A stretch of DNA of 64,000 bases, from NCBI RefSeq assembly GCF_040939455.1, contig NC_134119.1, positions 11,210,501-11,274,500 of the forward strand. Reading direction: 5' to 3'. The notes below the pieces were generated by a model. The model made no database searches, was not told the origin of the DNA, and saw only the letters and a list, made by a program, of their open reading frames with translations. Every line of letters starts with the position of its first letter. Positions within the stretch are counted from its first letter, which is position 1. The stretch comes from Microcebus murinus. Taxonomy: Eukaryota; Chordata; Mammalia; Primates; Cheirogaleidae. The translations under genes were made by a program, and so were the position numbers. Below are positions 1 to 64,000 of the stretch, piece after piece.

Positions 1-904
1 AAATTCAGGAGGTAGGAAAGAGGGAAAATGTTTACCGCTCTGCCAAACAGTACCAGCACCTGTCAACAGCAACAAACTAGGTCTTAGGTGGAAACGTCTG
101 TTCTTGAAGCTGAAGCTTGTCACAGCTAACGCAGACCCAGTGGTACCCCCACTGTAAGTGCAGCATCCCCTCCGCCATGAAAGACACGAGGGACACAACG
201 GTCGTCGGAGACCTGGCACGGGTGTGCTGCTGCAGCTGCCAGCTTCTGTGGGTCTGGGAGAGGATGGAGCTCTGAACATTGCTTTTCAGTAGCTGGAAAA
301 GTGTGGACTAACAGAGGTATCAGCAGGGGCTTTAGACAGCAGAACAAAACGGAATGCCCAGAAGCCATGCAGAAGTATCCAGAGATTAATTTAGGACAAC
401 CTGACTCGGGAGGCGCCCCACCGTGGGACAGGCCTGTGCTAATCATTCCCACCAGGCTAGCTCTGGAGGGACAGACAAGGCGTTTCTGCCTCTCCCCAGG
501 AGGCCAGCTCCTCAGGGAAAGGAGGGCAGACTCTGGAGGGACTGGCTGTGCACGCCCTCCTGGCGCTCCCTGTGCCGGGAACTCGGAGGCCGGCCCAGCC
601 AATTGCTCACATGGCTTTTGGTGCCTAACCATCTCCAAAGACACGTTAGTGTTAGTCTTAACAAAATATAGCTTTATATAAAGTTTAAATCTTATCTGAG
701 TGGATTCGTAGAACTATTTGTTACTTTCATTTTCTTCATCTTGGTTCTCACCATAACTAACTTGAAAGGGATGATATACGCGTGTACAATACACTCTTTA
801 GGCTTTAAGTTTATTCTTTCAACAAGCATGAATTGAGTGCTTTGGGCGGTGTGCTTTGCATGGGCAAGTTAACAATAGTTGCTCCCAGTCATCAAACGTT
901 TCTG

Positions 905-1090
905 TGCGAGACAATGTGCTAAGCATTTTACATGCACTATCTTGCTAAATTGAAATCCTTGCAAAGGTCTTATGAAGTAGGTATTATTGTCTCCACTTTA
1001 TAGACAAGGTATCTGAGGCAGGGAGAGGTTAAGTAACTGGTCTGGGATGACCAGGCAGGAAGTGGTGGATTCAAGTCTGTAGACCCCAAA
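905..1090 (-). repeat. MIR
   Basis: GTGCTAAGCATTTTACATGC, GAGGCAGGGAGAGGTTAAG and the TCAAGTCTG end. Confidence 0.7.
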
Positions 1091-1630
1091 GCCCAAAGCC
1101 CCCTGATCCCTAATCCGAGTCCAAAGGTGGGAACTGGAATCCATCTGACAGCACAGGCCGCCTCCCCTAGCCCGTGGTCCAACCTGTGCCTGTGTGCTCA
1201 GGGGAGACTGAGTGATCACGCAGGGCATCTTCTCATTTTCCTCCCAGCCAGCAGCTGAGACAGTCACCTCCTGTTTCACCCAATGAAATCCAATCTTCCA
1301 TTCCTACACCTGCGTGTCAGCTTTGACCAAACAGGGCCCCTTTCCCCAGTGACTACACTAAAGACTATTATACTTTCTATAAAAGACTTTTGCTGCTATT
1401 TTCTTGTCCTGAAACCTGAGTTTGGTGGACAGATAAACAGTGACAAACAGCAACAAGCTCTTGCTGTTGAGAGTTGGAAAAACCCAGATTACAAGGAGAG
1501 AGTATCCTTTTCCTGACTTAGGCTTCCTTATCTTCTCTGTGTCTCGGTTTCCCCACAAGCCAAACAGGCCTCACCAGTTTGAGTTTGTACACTTTAGGTG
1601 ATAATGCTAAAAAAAAATGTTGGTCTTCCC

Positions 1631-1756
1631 TTTTTTTTTTTTTTAACAGAGACATGGTCTCCCTAAATTGCTGGTCTTGAATCCCTAGCTTTAAGCAATC
1701 CTCCTGCCTCAGCCTCCTGTGTGGCTGGGATTACAGGTAGGAGCCACTGCTCCGGC
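1631..1756 (-). mobile_element. Alu monomer/fragment
   Basis: Poly(T), then AGACATGGTCTCCCTAAATT to GGGATTACAGGTAGG. Confidence 0.75.
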
Positions 1757-1767
1757 AAAAGTGTGCC

Positions 1768-2093
1768 TTTTTTTTTTTTTGAGACAGAGTCTCACTCTGT
1801 TGCCCTGGCTAGAGTGCCGTGGTGTCAGCCTCGCTCACAGCAACTTCAGACTTCTGCACTCAGCAATCCTTCTGCCTCAGCCTCCCAAGTAGCTGGGAGT
1901 ATAGGTATGCGCCACCATGCTTGGCTAATTTTTTCTATGTGTTTTTAGTTGGCCAATTAATTTCTTTCTATTTTTCATAGAGACGGAGTCTCGCTCTTGC
2001 TCAGACTGGTTTCCAACTCCTGACCTTGAATGATCTGCCTGCCTCAGCCTCCCAGAGTGCTACAATTAGAGGTGTGAGCCACTGTGCCTGGCT
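1768..2093 (-). mobile_element. Alu dimer with lemur-type linker
   Basis: Target duplication AAAAGTGTGCC (left) and AAAAGTTTGCC (right); linker TTGGCCAATTAATTTCTTTC between arms. Confidence 0.85.
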
Positions 2094-2403
2094 AAAAGTT
2101 TGCCTTTTAATAGCTGTGCTTTGTTAAGTGGAGTTGGCAATAAAAATTAACTGAAGATTATGATAATTCAACAACAGTGAGGTGTGTTTCTTAAGTGCCT
2201 TAAATTAACAGAGGATCTAAAACGACATCAAAGAAATCAAATTAGGGCTTAGAGTATGACTCAGCAGCAGGGCCTATGAGAGATGAGCTCATGCTGAAGG
2301 AATAAAGACAGGAGGAAGAGAACAGACAAGGGACTTGGGGACATACAGCTAAATGTCCAAGTGTTAGGGGCCATTAATGTTACTCTGAGCAGGTGGAGGG
2401 AGC

Positions 2404-2490
2404 TGGACCCTTCTTTTATTTATTTTTTTTTTTTTTTTTTATTTTTTTTTTTTTGGTACGTGGAGATCCTTCTAATGGACCCTTCTTTTA
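2404..2490 (-). mobile_element. Tiny L1-style retro-insertion with 15-bp target duplication
   Basis: TGGACCCTTCTTTTA occurs at 2404-2418 and again at 2476-2490. Between them lie a T-rich tract and 21 non-T bases (2455-2475). On the minus strand this is a 21-nt cargo followed by poly(A), with a TTT|AAAAG nick site, the hallmark of L1-mediated retroposition. The source RNA is not identified. Confidence 0.7.
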
Positions 2491-2671
2491 AATGCTAAAC
2501 ACTGATTTTCCTCCACTCTATTCCCAAAATGGATTTTTGATTCTGCTACAAATGATTAAAAATCTCTTTTCCTTTTTTAAGGGTATATTTTTAACTTGTC
2601 TCCTACTGCCACTTCCAGTCCAATTATAACACTGTCTCCCAAATCTTCTTTTCTAAAATTAAAAAGAAAAA

Positions 2672-2825
2672 TTTTTTTAGAGACAGGGTCTTGCTATGTT
2701 GCCCAGGCTGGAGTGCAGTGGCTATTCACAGGCGTGACCACAGCTCACTACAGCCTTGAATTCCTGAACTCAAGCCTCAGCCTCCGAGGTGCTGGGACTA
2801 CAGGCATGTGCCACCACTCCCAGCT
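2672..2825 (-). mobile_element. Fossil Alu monomer (FRAM-like)
   Basis: GGCTATTCACAGGCGTGACC keeps a 7SL-type segment that later Alu elements lost. Confidence 0.65.
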
Positions 2826-3407
2826 AGTTTCTCAGATCTTTTTGATCATAAGCATCTCCTGGATAATTCATCTGGCTGACTCTCCAGGGGAGGTAAGGGC
2901 TTGGTAATCTTTACTTTAAACAAGTGTCCAAGGTCATGGTTATAAATAGACAAATTTGAAGAAAACTGCATTAAGAAGTAGGTTATAAATTAACTCAAAA
3001 AAGTAGAAAAGAAAGTTCTGCAACCACTGTGAACATTTTCTCTATATGTAATATTTTTACATCCTGATGATCAATTACATATTCAATTTTGCTTTCACCA
3101 TCTAACCAAAAGAACAAAAACAAAGCCAAACAAAACCAAATAACTTGCACTTTTTAAAGGAGACCATAATATTCAAGGCCATTAAAAATTTTAAAACAAG
3201 CAGAAGTCCTTTTCAAGGAATATGCACTCAATTCCACCCTTTCCCCCTTTTTGTATGTTTATGATTTTTTAACAAAAGAAACTTGAAACAGAAGAAGTCT
3301 ATGTAGCTGTTGACTTTGAACAGTTAACAGTTACATAAATGAATGCAGAACATGTGGTTCCTGATTTACAAATAAGTAATTAAATAAAAAACAAGGAAAA
3401 TACTTAC

Positions 3408-58484
<55,077 letters not shown>

Positions 58485-59229
58485 CCTGCGGAGCCTCCAA
58501 GACCACCGAGTTCAGAGCCACGGGACTAGCAGGGCCCGCTTTTGCTTCCGGCTTCCGCTGGAGGGGCGGGTGCGCGGGCGGCTGGGCGCGTGGGGGGCGG
58601 GGCTTCGGCCGCGCGAGGGCGGCCCTCTGTCTCTTCGTCTCAGTGGCCCGAGGGTGGGAGGAGGTGCGTGGGAGGATCCACCCCCGCTCTGGAGTGACTT
58701 TCAGGATGTGTGTCCGGCTTTGGCCACATGATCTTCTGGGCCCCAAAAGATCCTGGCTTTTCCCCACCACAGGGCGGGAACGTTTTGGGGAAACCCCTGC
58801 GTGGTCACTGTGACTCACCCTGAGGACAAACACTTTACACCCAGTGCCCACTTCGCTAAGGGTTGGGAAGGAAGGATGCCCCACTGTGCTGAGGGACCCC
58901 AGGGGGAAAACTTAATTAGTCTGAGCCTCAGTTTCTCTCAGCTGTAGAGAGTAGTAACCCCCTGGGCTTTGCAGGATTGTTCAGTATTCCATCTGTAAAC
59001 ATTTACGGAGTTCGAACTATATGCCTAGCATTAAAATAGATGCTGATCTAGGGATAGATCATTTGTAATTTGTTCATTGATTCAACAAATACTTAATAGA
59101 TGTCTTCTATGTGCCTGTGGGGTTGGGGATGCCAGAAGGAACAAGGTGAGGTTGGAGGGCTAGGAGGGACCCCATAGGAGGGCCAGCATCTTACTGTAAG
59201 GCCTTTGGATCTGATGGACCTCCCCTGCC

Positions 59230-59925
59230 GCTACCTGCCTTCCTGATCCAAGCCACTGTATCTCATCTGGATAGTCGCAGCAGTCCCTGAATAGTCTCTA
59301 TGACTCTGCTGTTGTTCCTGACAGTCTTCCACACCCAGTGTGATCCTTTAAAACTCCAGTCACTTCTCTACTCAGAACCTCCAGTGGCTTCCAGTCTCCA
59401 TCAGAGAAAAAAACCTTGGAGAACCTACAGGATTCACACCACCCCCTTCTCTTCTCCGAGGAAGAGCTATCCTCCTCCCTCCCCGCCCCCCCTTTCCAAA
59501 ATCATCACAGTGGCTTCCTGTTGTGCCCCAAATACACCAGGAACATTTCCACCTTTGCACTCACTGATTATTTGTCTAGAATGCTTTCTTCCTAGGTAGC
59601 CCTTTGGCTCCTCCTTTCCCACGTTTGTTTAACCCTTTTGTTTTATGGCTTTTGTTTAAGGCTTTTATTTAACTCTTACCTTGTGTGTTAGGCTTCCGTG
59701 ACCACCCTACTTAAAATCCAAGGCCACCACCTTCTCTGAATTGTTTTTCCACAAGACACCTAAAATATTTGTTTGTTGTCTACTCTCTCTGCAAGAATGG
59801 AAATTTCATGAATGCAGAGATTTTTTATTTTGTTTTCCATTGTATCTCCAATGCCTAGAACAGTACCTGGCACATAGTAGACACTCAATAAGTAATTGTT
59901 GAATAAATAAATAAATGTATTTGTT
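59230..59925 (+). repeat. L2 3' end, upstream of the gene
   Basis: GTGATCCTTTAAAACTCCAG, CAGAACCTCCAGTGGCTTCC and the ending CATAGTAGACACTCAATAAG. The middle (59640-59760) is diverged. Confidence 0.75.
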
Positions 59926-59939
59926 AAAAGTAGGTATGT

Positions 59940-60245
59940 TAGGAAGTCATAGAAGGGTTTGGGATTGAGAAGTGACATGAGCTTTGCTGCTTGTGGACAG
60001 TTGCCTGGGGGCAGGAGGGTGAGGATGGAAGCCCCAAGACCAGTTGGGAGGTCTTTGCAATAATCCAGTCAAGAGCTGGTGGCAGTGTGGATGAAGGTGA
60101 TACCCTGGAGGTAGCAGGAAGGGTTGGACTCTGGGTGCATATTGAAAGCAGGGTTTGCTAATGGTCTATGGCATATAAGAGAGTGGTCAAGGATGATGTC
60201 ATGGCTTTGGCCCTGAAGAATTGGGTGGAGAAGAGATCTGTCTGG
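59940..60245. repeat. Unclassified old interspersed repeat
   Basis: GATTGAGAAGTGACATGAGC, TTGCAATAATCCAGTCAAGA and GGTCAAGGATGATGTCATGG feel like a dispersed mammalian repeat. I cannot name the family. Confidence 0.4.
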
Positions 60246-60254
60246 CTCAAACTT

Positions 60255-60420
60255 TCTTCTTTTAATTTCAAAGTATGATGGGAATACAAATGTTTTTGGT
60301 TATATGGATTGCTCTTGTAGTGCTCCAGTTGGGGTTAAAAGTGTGCCCATCACCCAGATAGTGCTCATTGTACCCATCCTCCAAGACTGCTTAGGACTGT
60401 TGTCAAAGCTAACTGAGAGA
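60255..60420 (-). mobile_element. L1 3' end, upstream of the gene
   Basis: On the minus strand: CTATCTGGGTGATGGGCACA and CCATATAACCAAAAACATTT, then an A-rich tail near 60260. This is the last part of a primate-type L1 3' UTR. Confidence 0.6.
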
Positions 60421-60429
60421 ATGTCATTA

Positions 60430-60640
60430 GGATCTGCCCATGTTTATTGAGTCTTTCCTGTAGGTGTGGCATTGGGCTACCATTTCCTTAATTCCTTACA
60501 TATCTTTGAGGCAGATGCTCTCATTATCCATAAACAAGCACAAAGAAGTCAAGCCACTTGCCTGCAGTAACACAGCTAGCAAATGATGAAGCTGGCATTC
60601 AAACACAGTGCTGCATTTTTAATCAATAGCCCCGTTGTCC
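60430..60640 (-). repeat. MIR
   Basis: GAGGCAGATGCTCTCATTAT, CTTGCCTGCAGTAACACAGC and GAAGCTGGCATTCAAACACA. Confidence 0.65.
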
Positions 60641-61269
60641 TCCACTGCCTTAACTTCTCTGGCTCTAAAATGGGCTGACAGTTTCCTCCTTTAGCACAGA
60701 GCCTGGCGGGAATGAAGTGGCCCACAAAGGATTAAGAGCTGGGTTCTCTCTGGCCACACTGGTTAACACTCTTTTACCAGTGCCAATAAATCCCTCCCAG
60801 CCAGATTCAGGGAGGCCTGCTCCTCTCTACCCACTGTCCCACCCACTGCCCTTGCCACAGATTCTCCAATCGAGGCCAGGTCAGGGCTTTGTGATGGTCA
60901 TGAGGCTCCCAACCGTGGCCCCCTCTGGCCCCACCGAGACCTGCCGCCAACCCTGAGTCTATAGAGCACTTGCTGTCAGGCCCGTGGTGAGTCGTGGCTC
61001 TTCTAACCTATTCCTGGGAATGAGTCTAAAATTCCAGTCATTGTCCCAGGAAGGCAAATAAAGCCACTCAACATGTAGTTCCTGGGCTCCTGTTCCGTGC
61101 CAGGCTGAGAAGAGGCAGCGCAAGTTCTGGTGCCAGGCAGTCCTGGATACCAAGCCCTGCTTGGCACCTACAGGTTATGTGACCCTGAGAAGCCACAGCA
61201 CCCTTAGAGCCACAGGACCTTATCACATTTTTTGACAGAGCCTCTCTTTAGAAGAGTTAGAGAGAAAGG

Positions 61270-61400
61270 TCCTGCCTTTGTTCTCTGTCCCCTCTGCCTG
61301 GACAGCTTTGCTTTCCTCCTTATCCAGTCTTCCTCCTCCTTGTTATTCAGATCTCAGCTTAAATGTCACCTCTTCAGGGAAGCCCTCCCTGACTGCTCAG
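61270..61400 (+). repeat. L2 fragment
   Basis: CCCCTCTGCCTGGACAGC, TCAGCTTAAATGTCACCTCT and GGGAAGCCCTCCCTGACTG. Confidence 0.7.
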
Positions 61401-61555
61401 TCTAAAGAATAGATTGGCAACCTTTTTCTGCAAAGAGTCAGACAGTAAATAGTGTAGGTTTCATGGGCCTTATGATCTTCATAGCAGCAACTCAACTCTG
61501 TAGTGTGCAAGTAGCGTAGACGATATACATAAGCATAGCTATGTTCCAGTAAAAC

Positions 61556-61858
61556 TTTTTTTGTTTTTTTGAGACAGAGTCTTGCTCTGTTACCTGGGCT
61601 AGAGTGCCACGGCATCAGCCTAGCTCACAGCGACCTCAAACTCCTGGGCTCAAGGGATCCTCTGGGCTCAGCCTCCCGAGTAGCTGGGACTACAGGCATG
61701 TGCCACCACACCTGACTAATTTTTTCTATTTTTAGTAGAGACGGGATCTCTCTCTTGCTCAGGCTGGTCTCAAACTCCTGAGCTCAAGCAGTCCTCCCAC
61801 CTCAGCCTCCCAGATTGCTAGTACTAGGATTACAGGCGTGAGTCACTGCACTTTGCCT
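61556..61858 (-). mobile_element. Alu dimer without linker
   Basis: Sits in a hAT element; GAGACAGAGTCTTGCTCTG to GCGTGAGTCACTGCACTTTG. Confidence 0.82.
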
Positions 61859-61925
61859 CTGTAAAGTTGATGGATATTTAAAATTGAATTTCATGTTCTT
61901 TTATCTTCTTCTTCTTCTTCTTCTT

Positions 61926-62186
61926 TTCTTTTTTTTTTTTTTGAGACAGAGTCTTGCTCTGTCACCCTGGCTAGAGTGCAATGGCATGATCATAGCTGAC
62001 TGCAACCTCAAAATCCTGAGCTCAAGTGATTCTCCTGCCTTAGCCTCCCGAGTAGTTGGGACTGCAGGTGTGTGCCACCAACCTAATTGTTTCTATTTTT
62101 GGTAGAGACAGGGGTCTCACTCTTCTTCAGGCTGGCCTCGAACTCCTATGCTCAAACGACTCTTTTGCCTTGGCCTCCCAGAGTCT
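61926..62186 (-). mobile_element. Truncated Alu dimer after a (TTC)n tract
   Basis: TTGAGACAGAGTCTTGCTCT to CTTGGCCTCCCAGAGTC; the tail end abuts (TTC)n at 61904-61925. Confidence 0.8.
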
Positions 62187-62193
62187 TCTTTTC

Positions 62194-62357
62194 TTTTTTA
62201 GAGAGAGGGTTTCGCTGTGCTGCTGAGGCTGGAGTACCGTGGCTATTCACAGGCCCAATCCTAATACACTGCAACCTTGAACTCCTGGGCTTAAATGATC
62301 CTCCCACCTCGGCTTCCTGAGTAGCTGGGATACAGGCACTTGCCATCACTCCCAGCT
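62194..62357 (-). mobile_element. Fossil Alu monomer (FRAM-like)
   Basis: GTGGCTATTCACAGGCCCAA keeps the 7SL-type segment. Confidence 0.65.
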
Positions 62358-62689
62358 TCATATTATTTTTTACATATCATAAATATTATTCTTCTTTGGA
62401 TTTTTTTTCAACCATTTAAAAATGTAAAGCCATTCTTAGCTCATGGGCCATATGAAAACAGGTGGCAGGCTGGATTTGGCCACGGGCTGTGAATGCAACA
62501 TAAAGCCTTAAACATAAATAAGTGTCTCTGAAACACTTGTCGCTATCAGTTATTTTTTCCCTTCTTCCTCTCCACCCTCCTTTCCTTTCTTCTTTCCTTC
62601 TTCCTTGAGTTTATCACCCATTTATATTTAGCATATAAGCTCCCTAAAAGCAAGGATCTTATCTCTTTCCTGGCTTGCTTCAGTCTTTT

Positions 62690-62830
62690 TTTTCTTCCAA
62701 AGTTTCTCGAACACTTACTTTGTACTAGGCATTATTCAAAGTGCATTATGTTCACTCATTTATTTAATCCTCATAATAACCCTATGAGGTAAGTACTGCT
62801 ATTAGCCCAATTTTACAGAAACTTGAAGTC
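62690..62830 (-). repeat. MIR
   Basis: TTTGTACTAGGCATTATTC, ATCCTCATAATAACCCTATG and AGGTAAGTACTGCTATTAG. Confidence 0.65.
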
Positions 62831-62964
62831 TTATTCATCACTATTTTCCCAAAGCTCAGAAAATGCTGAAGCTGTCCATAAAATGGGCCCAAACAAAAAC
62901 TTTTAAAAGAATTTGATATTTCATACTTTCGTTAAACAGGGAATCAAAGTGGTTCCTATGTATA

Positions 62965-63480
62965 TCATCAGTCAGGGTTCAATCAGAGAAGTAGAACTAG
63001 TAGGAGATATACATTAAGAGATTTATGGCAAGGAATTGGCCTAAAACAACACAAATTTATTATTAAATACTTTTAGTTCTGTAGGTTAGAAGTGTCCCTG
63101 GGCTAAAGTCAAGGTGTTGGCAGCACTGCATTCCTTCTGGAAGCCCTGTAGGAGAATCCATTTTCTTGCCTTTTCCGGCTGCTAGTGGCTGCCACGTTCC
63201 ATGGCTTCTGGCCCATTCTCCATCCTTACAGCCAGGGACAGAATCGCCCCACCCTCTGCTTCTGACTCTGACCCTCTTGCCTTCCTCTTTTCTTTATAAG
63301 GACCCTTGAGATTACGTTAGAACCACCCAGATAATCAGAATAATCTCCTCATCTCAAAGTCAGCTGATTAGCAACCTAATTCCATCTGCAACCTTAATCC
63401 ATCCTTGCCATGGAGCGGGACATGTTCACGGCAGCCAGAGATTAGCACACGGACGTCTTTGGAGAGTCATTCTTTCACCC
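62965..63480. repeat. LTR-like interspersed repeat, class uncertain
   Basis: GTCAGGGTTCAATCAGAGAA at the left, CTAAAGTCAAGGTGTTGGCA, TATAAGGACCCTTGAGATTA and GCAACCTTAATCCATC to the right are familiar mammalian repeat segments, probably of a MaLR-like LTR read backwards. I cannot fix the family by eye, and two elements may be joined near 63035. Confidence 0.4.
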
Positions 63481-63520
63481 ACACATATAGGAAAAATATA
63501 AGATCGGTTGGACTTCCCTT

Positions 63521-63527
<7 letters not shown>

Positions 63528-63553
<26 letters not shown>

Positions 63554-63789
63554 ATCTTATTGCCTCAGCCTCCCGAGTAGCTGGGACTACAGGCATGCGC
63601 CACCATGCCCGGCTAATTTTTTTTTTTTTTTATATATATATCAGTTGGCCAATTAATTTCTTTCTATTTATAGTAGAGACGGGGTCTCGCTCTTGCTCAG
63701 GCTGGTTTCGAACTCCTGACCTTGAGCAATCCGCCCGCCTCGGCCTCCCAGAGAGCTAGGATTACAGGCGTGAGCCACCGCGCCCGGCC
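63528..63789 (-). mobile_element. Young Alu with linker and shortened right arm
   Basis: Target duplication CCCTTCATTTACTTTT. After poly(T) it reads ATCTTATTGCCTCAGCC, so the normal 3' end of the right arm is absent. Confidence 0.88.
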
Positions 63790-64000
63790 CCTTCATTTAC
63801 TTTTGCCATTTAGTATTGTTTCATATTGATTTACATGTGGAAGAGAATGGGCATAATTTCTTCAATGCCTAGGGACTCTTAATGTTTTAATCTAGCCTTG
63901 GCCACTTAGCAGGTAGCAGACATTAGAATTTCTAGGCAGAAATTAAAAAGTTGGGCTCATAGAATTCAATGGAGTCAGGTGCAACAGATATGCCTGAGAG

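Larger units (their letters stand above)
1..3407 (-). other. SLC9A8: Start of intron 12, incomplete
   Basis: It begins with GTAAGT at 3407 and runs off the window. It holds a MIR (905-1090), Alus (1631-1756, 1768-2093), a tiny retro-insertion (2404-2490) and a fossil Alu monomer (2672-2825). 1-900 includes a GC-richer stretch with open frames but no protein family I recognise; 1100-1630 and 2830-3407 show nothing. Confidence 0.85.
61410..62513 (+). mobile_element. Charlie-type hAT element fragments split by Alu insertions
   Basis: GGCAACCTTTTTCTGCAAAG and ATGTTCCAGTAAAACTT (61415-61560) and GGTGGCAGGCTGGATTTGG with CACGGGCTGTG (62460-62490) are the two ends of a MER-type hAT element. The interior has been filled by three Alu-type insertions. 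The extreme right terminus is missing. Confidence 0.55.

Noticed and set aside
126..681. Opposing frames of 172 and 126 codons at the left edge, considered as a further SLC9A8 exon
   Set aside because: Neither contains the expected continuation of NHE8 after residue 386, nor splice sites in the right phase.

Overview
The window is nuclear DNA of a primate, almost certainly a strepsirrhine (lemur-like). It holds dozens of Alu copies. At least fourteen carry, between the two arms, an AT-rich linker around the core TTGGCCAA that I associate with lemur Alu elements and not with human ones. It also holds L1, L2, MIR, MaLR LTR, hAT, Tigger and mariner relics typical of a mammalian intron landscape. 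There are no prokaryotic genes, no operon and no CRISPR array.

One protein-coding gene is supported: the first twelve coding exons of SLC9A8 (sodium/hydrogen exchanger 8, NHE8) on the minus strand, from the start codon at 58484 down to 3408. The exons join in frame to give residues 1-386 of a protein that is about 581 residues in human. The remaining C-terminal exons lie beyond the left edge. Every intron boundary is GT-AG except intron 9 (14810-17356). That intron has the textbook signature of a minor-class (U12) AT-AC intron: 5' ATATCCTTTT, branch site TCCTTAAC, 3' terminal AC.

Layout: 58.5-64 kb is upstream flank with a CpG-island promoter (about 58.19-58.70 kb), L2, MIR, L1, hAT and Alu relics. 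From 58.48 to 56.37 kb come exons 1 and 2. From 56.4 to 38.5 kb lie the long introns 2 and 3, with a decayed mariner transposon and nested L1/Alu insertions. From 38.5 to 23.4 kb are exons 4-8, including a 35-nt exon 7 followed in the transcript by a (CT)30 tract. From 17.5 to 14.7 kb are exons 9 and 10, flanking the U12 intron. From 6.4 to 3.4 kb are exons 11 and 12. The first 3.4 kb is part of intron 12.

I found no novel multi-gene system. The items most worth following are the U12 AT-AC intron, the splice-regulatory setting of exon 7, a tandem CAG/TAG acceptor at exon 2 that would change residues 9-10, a mariner element with recognisable inverted ends that has lost its DNA-binding half, a hAT element nested inside another hAT element, and a very small L1-style retro-insertion at 2.4 kb. 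Repeat family names are from recognition by eye and are approximate.
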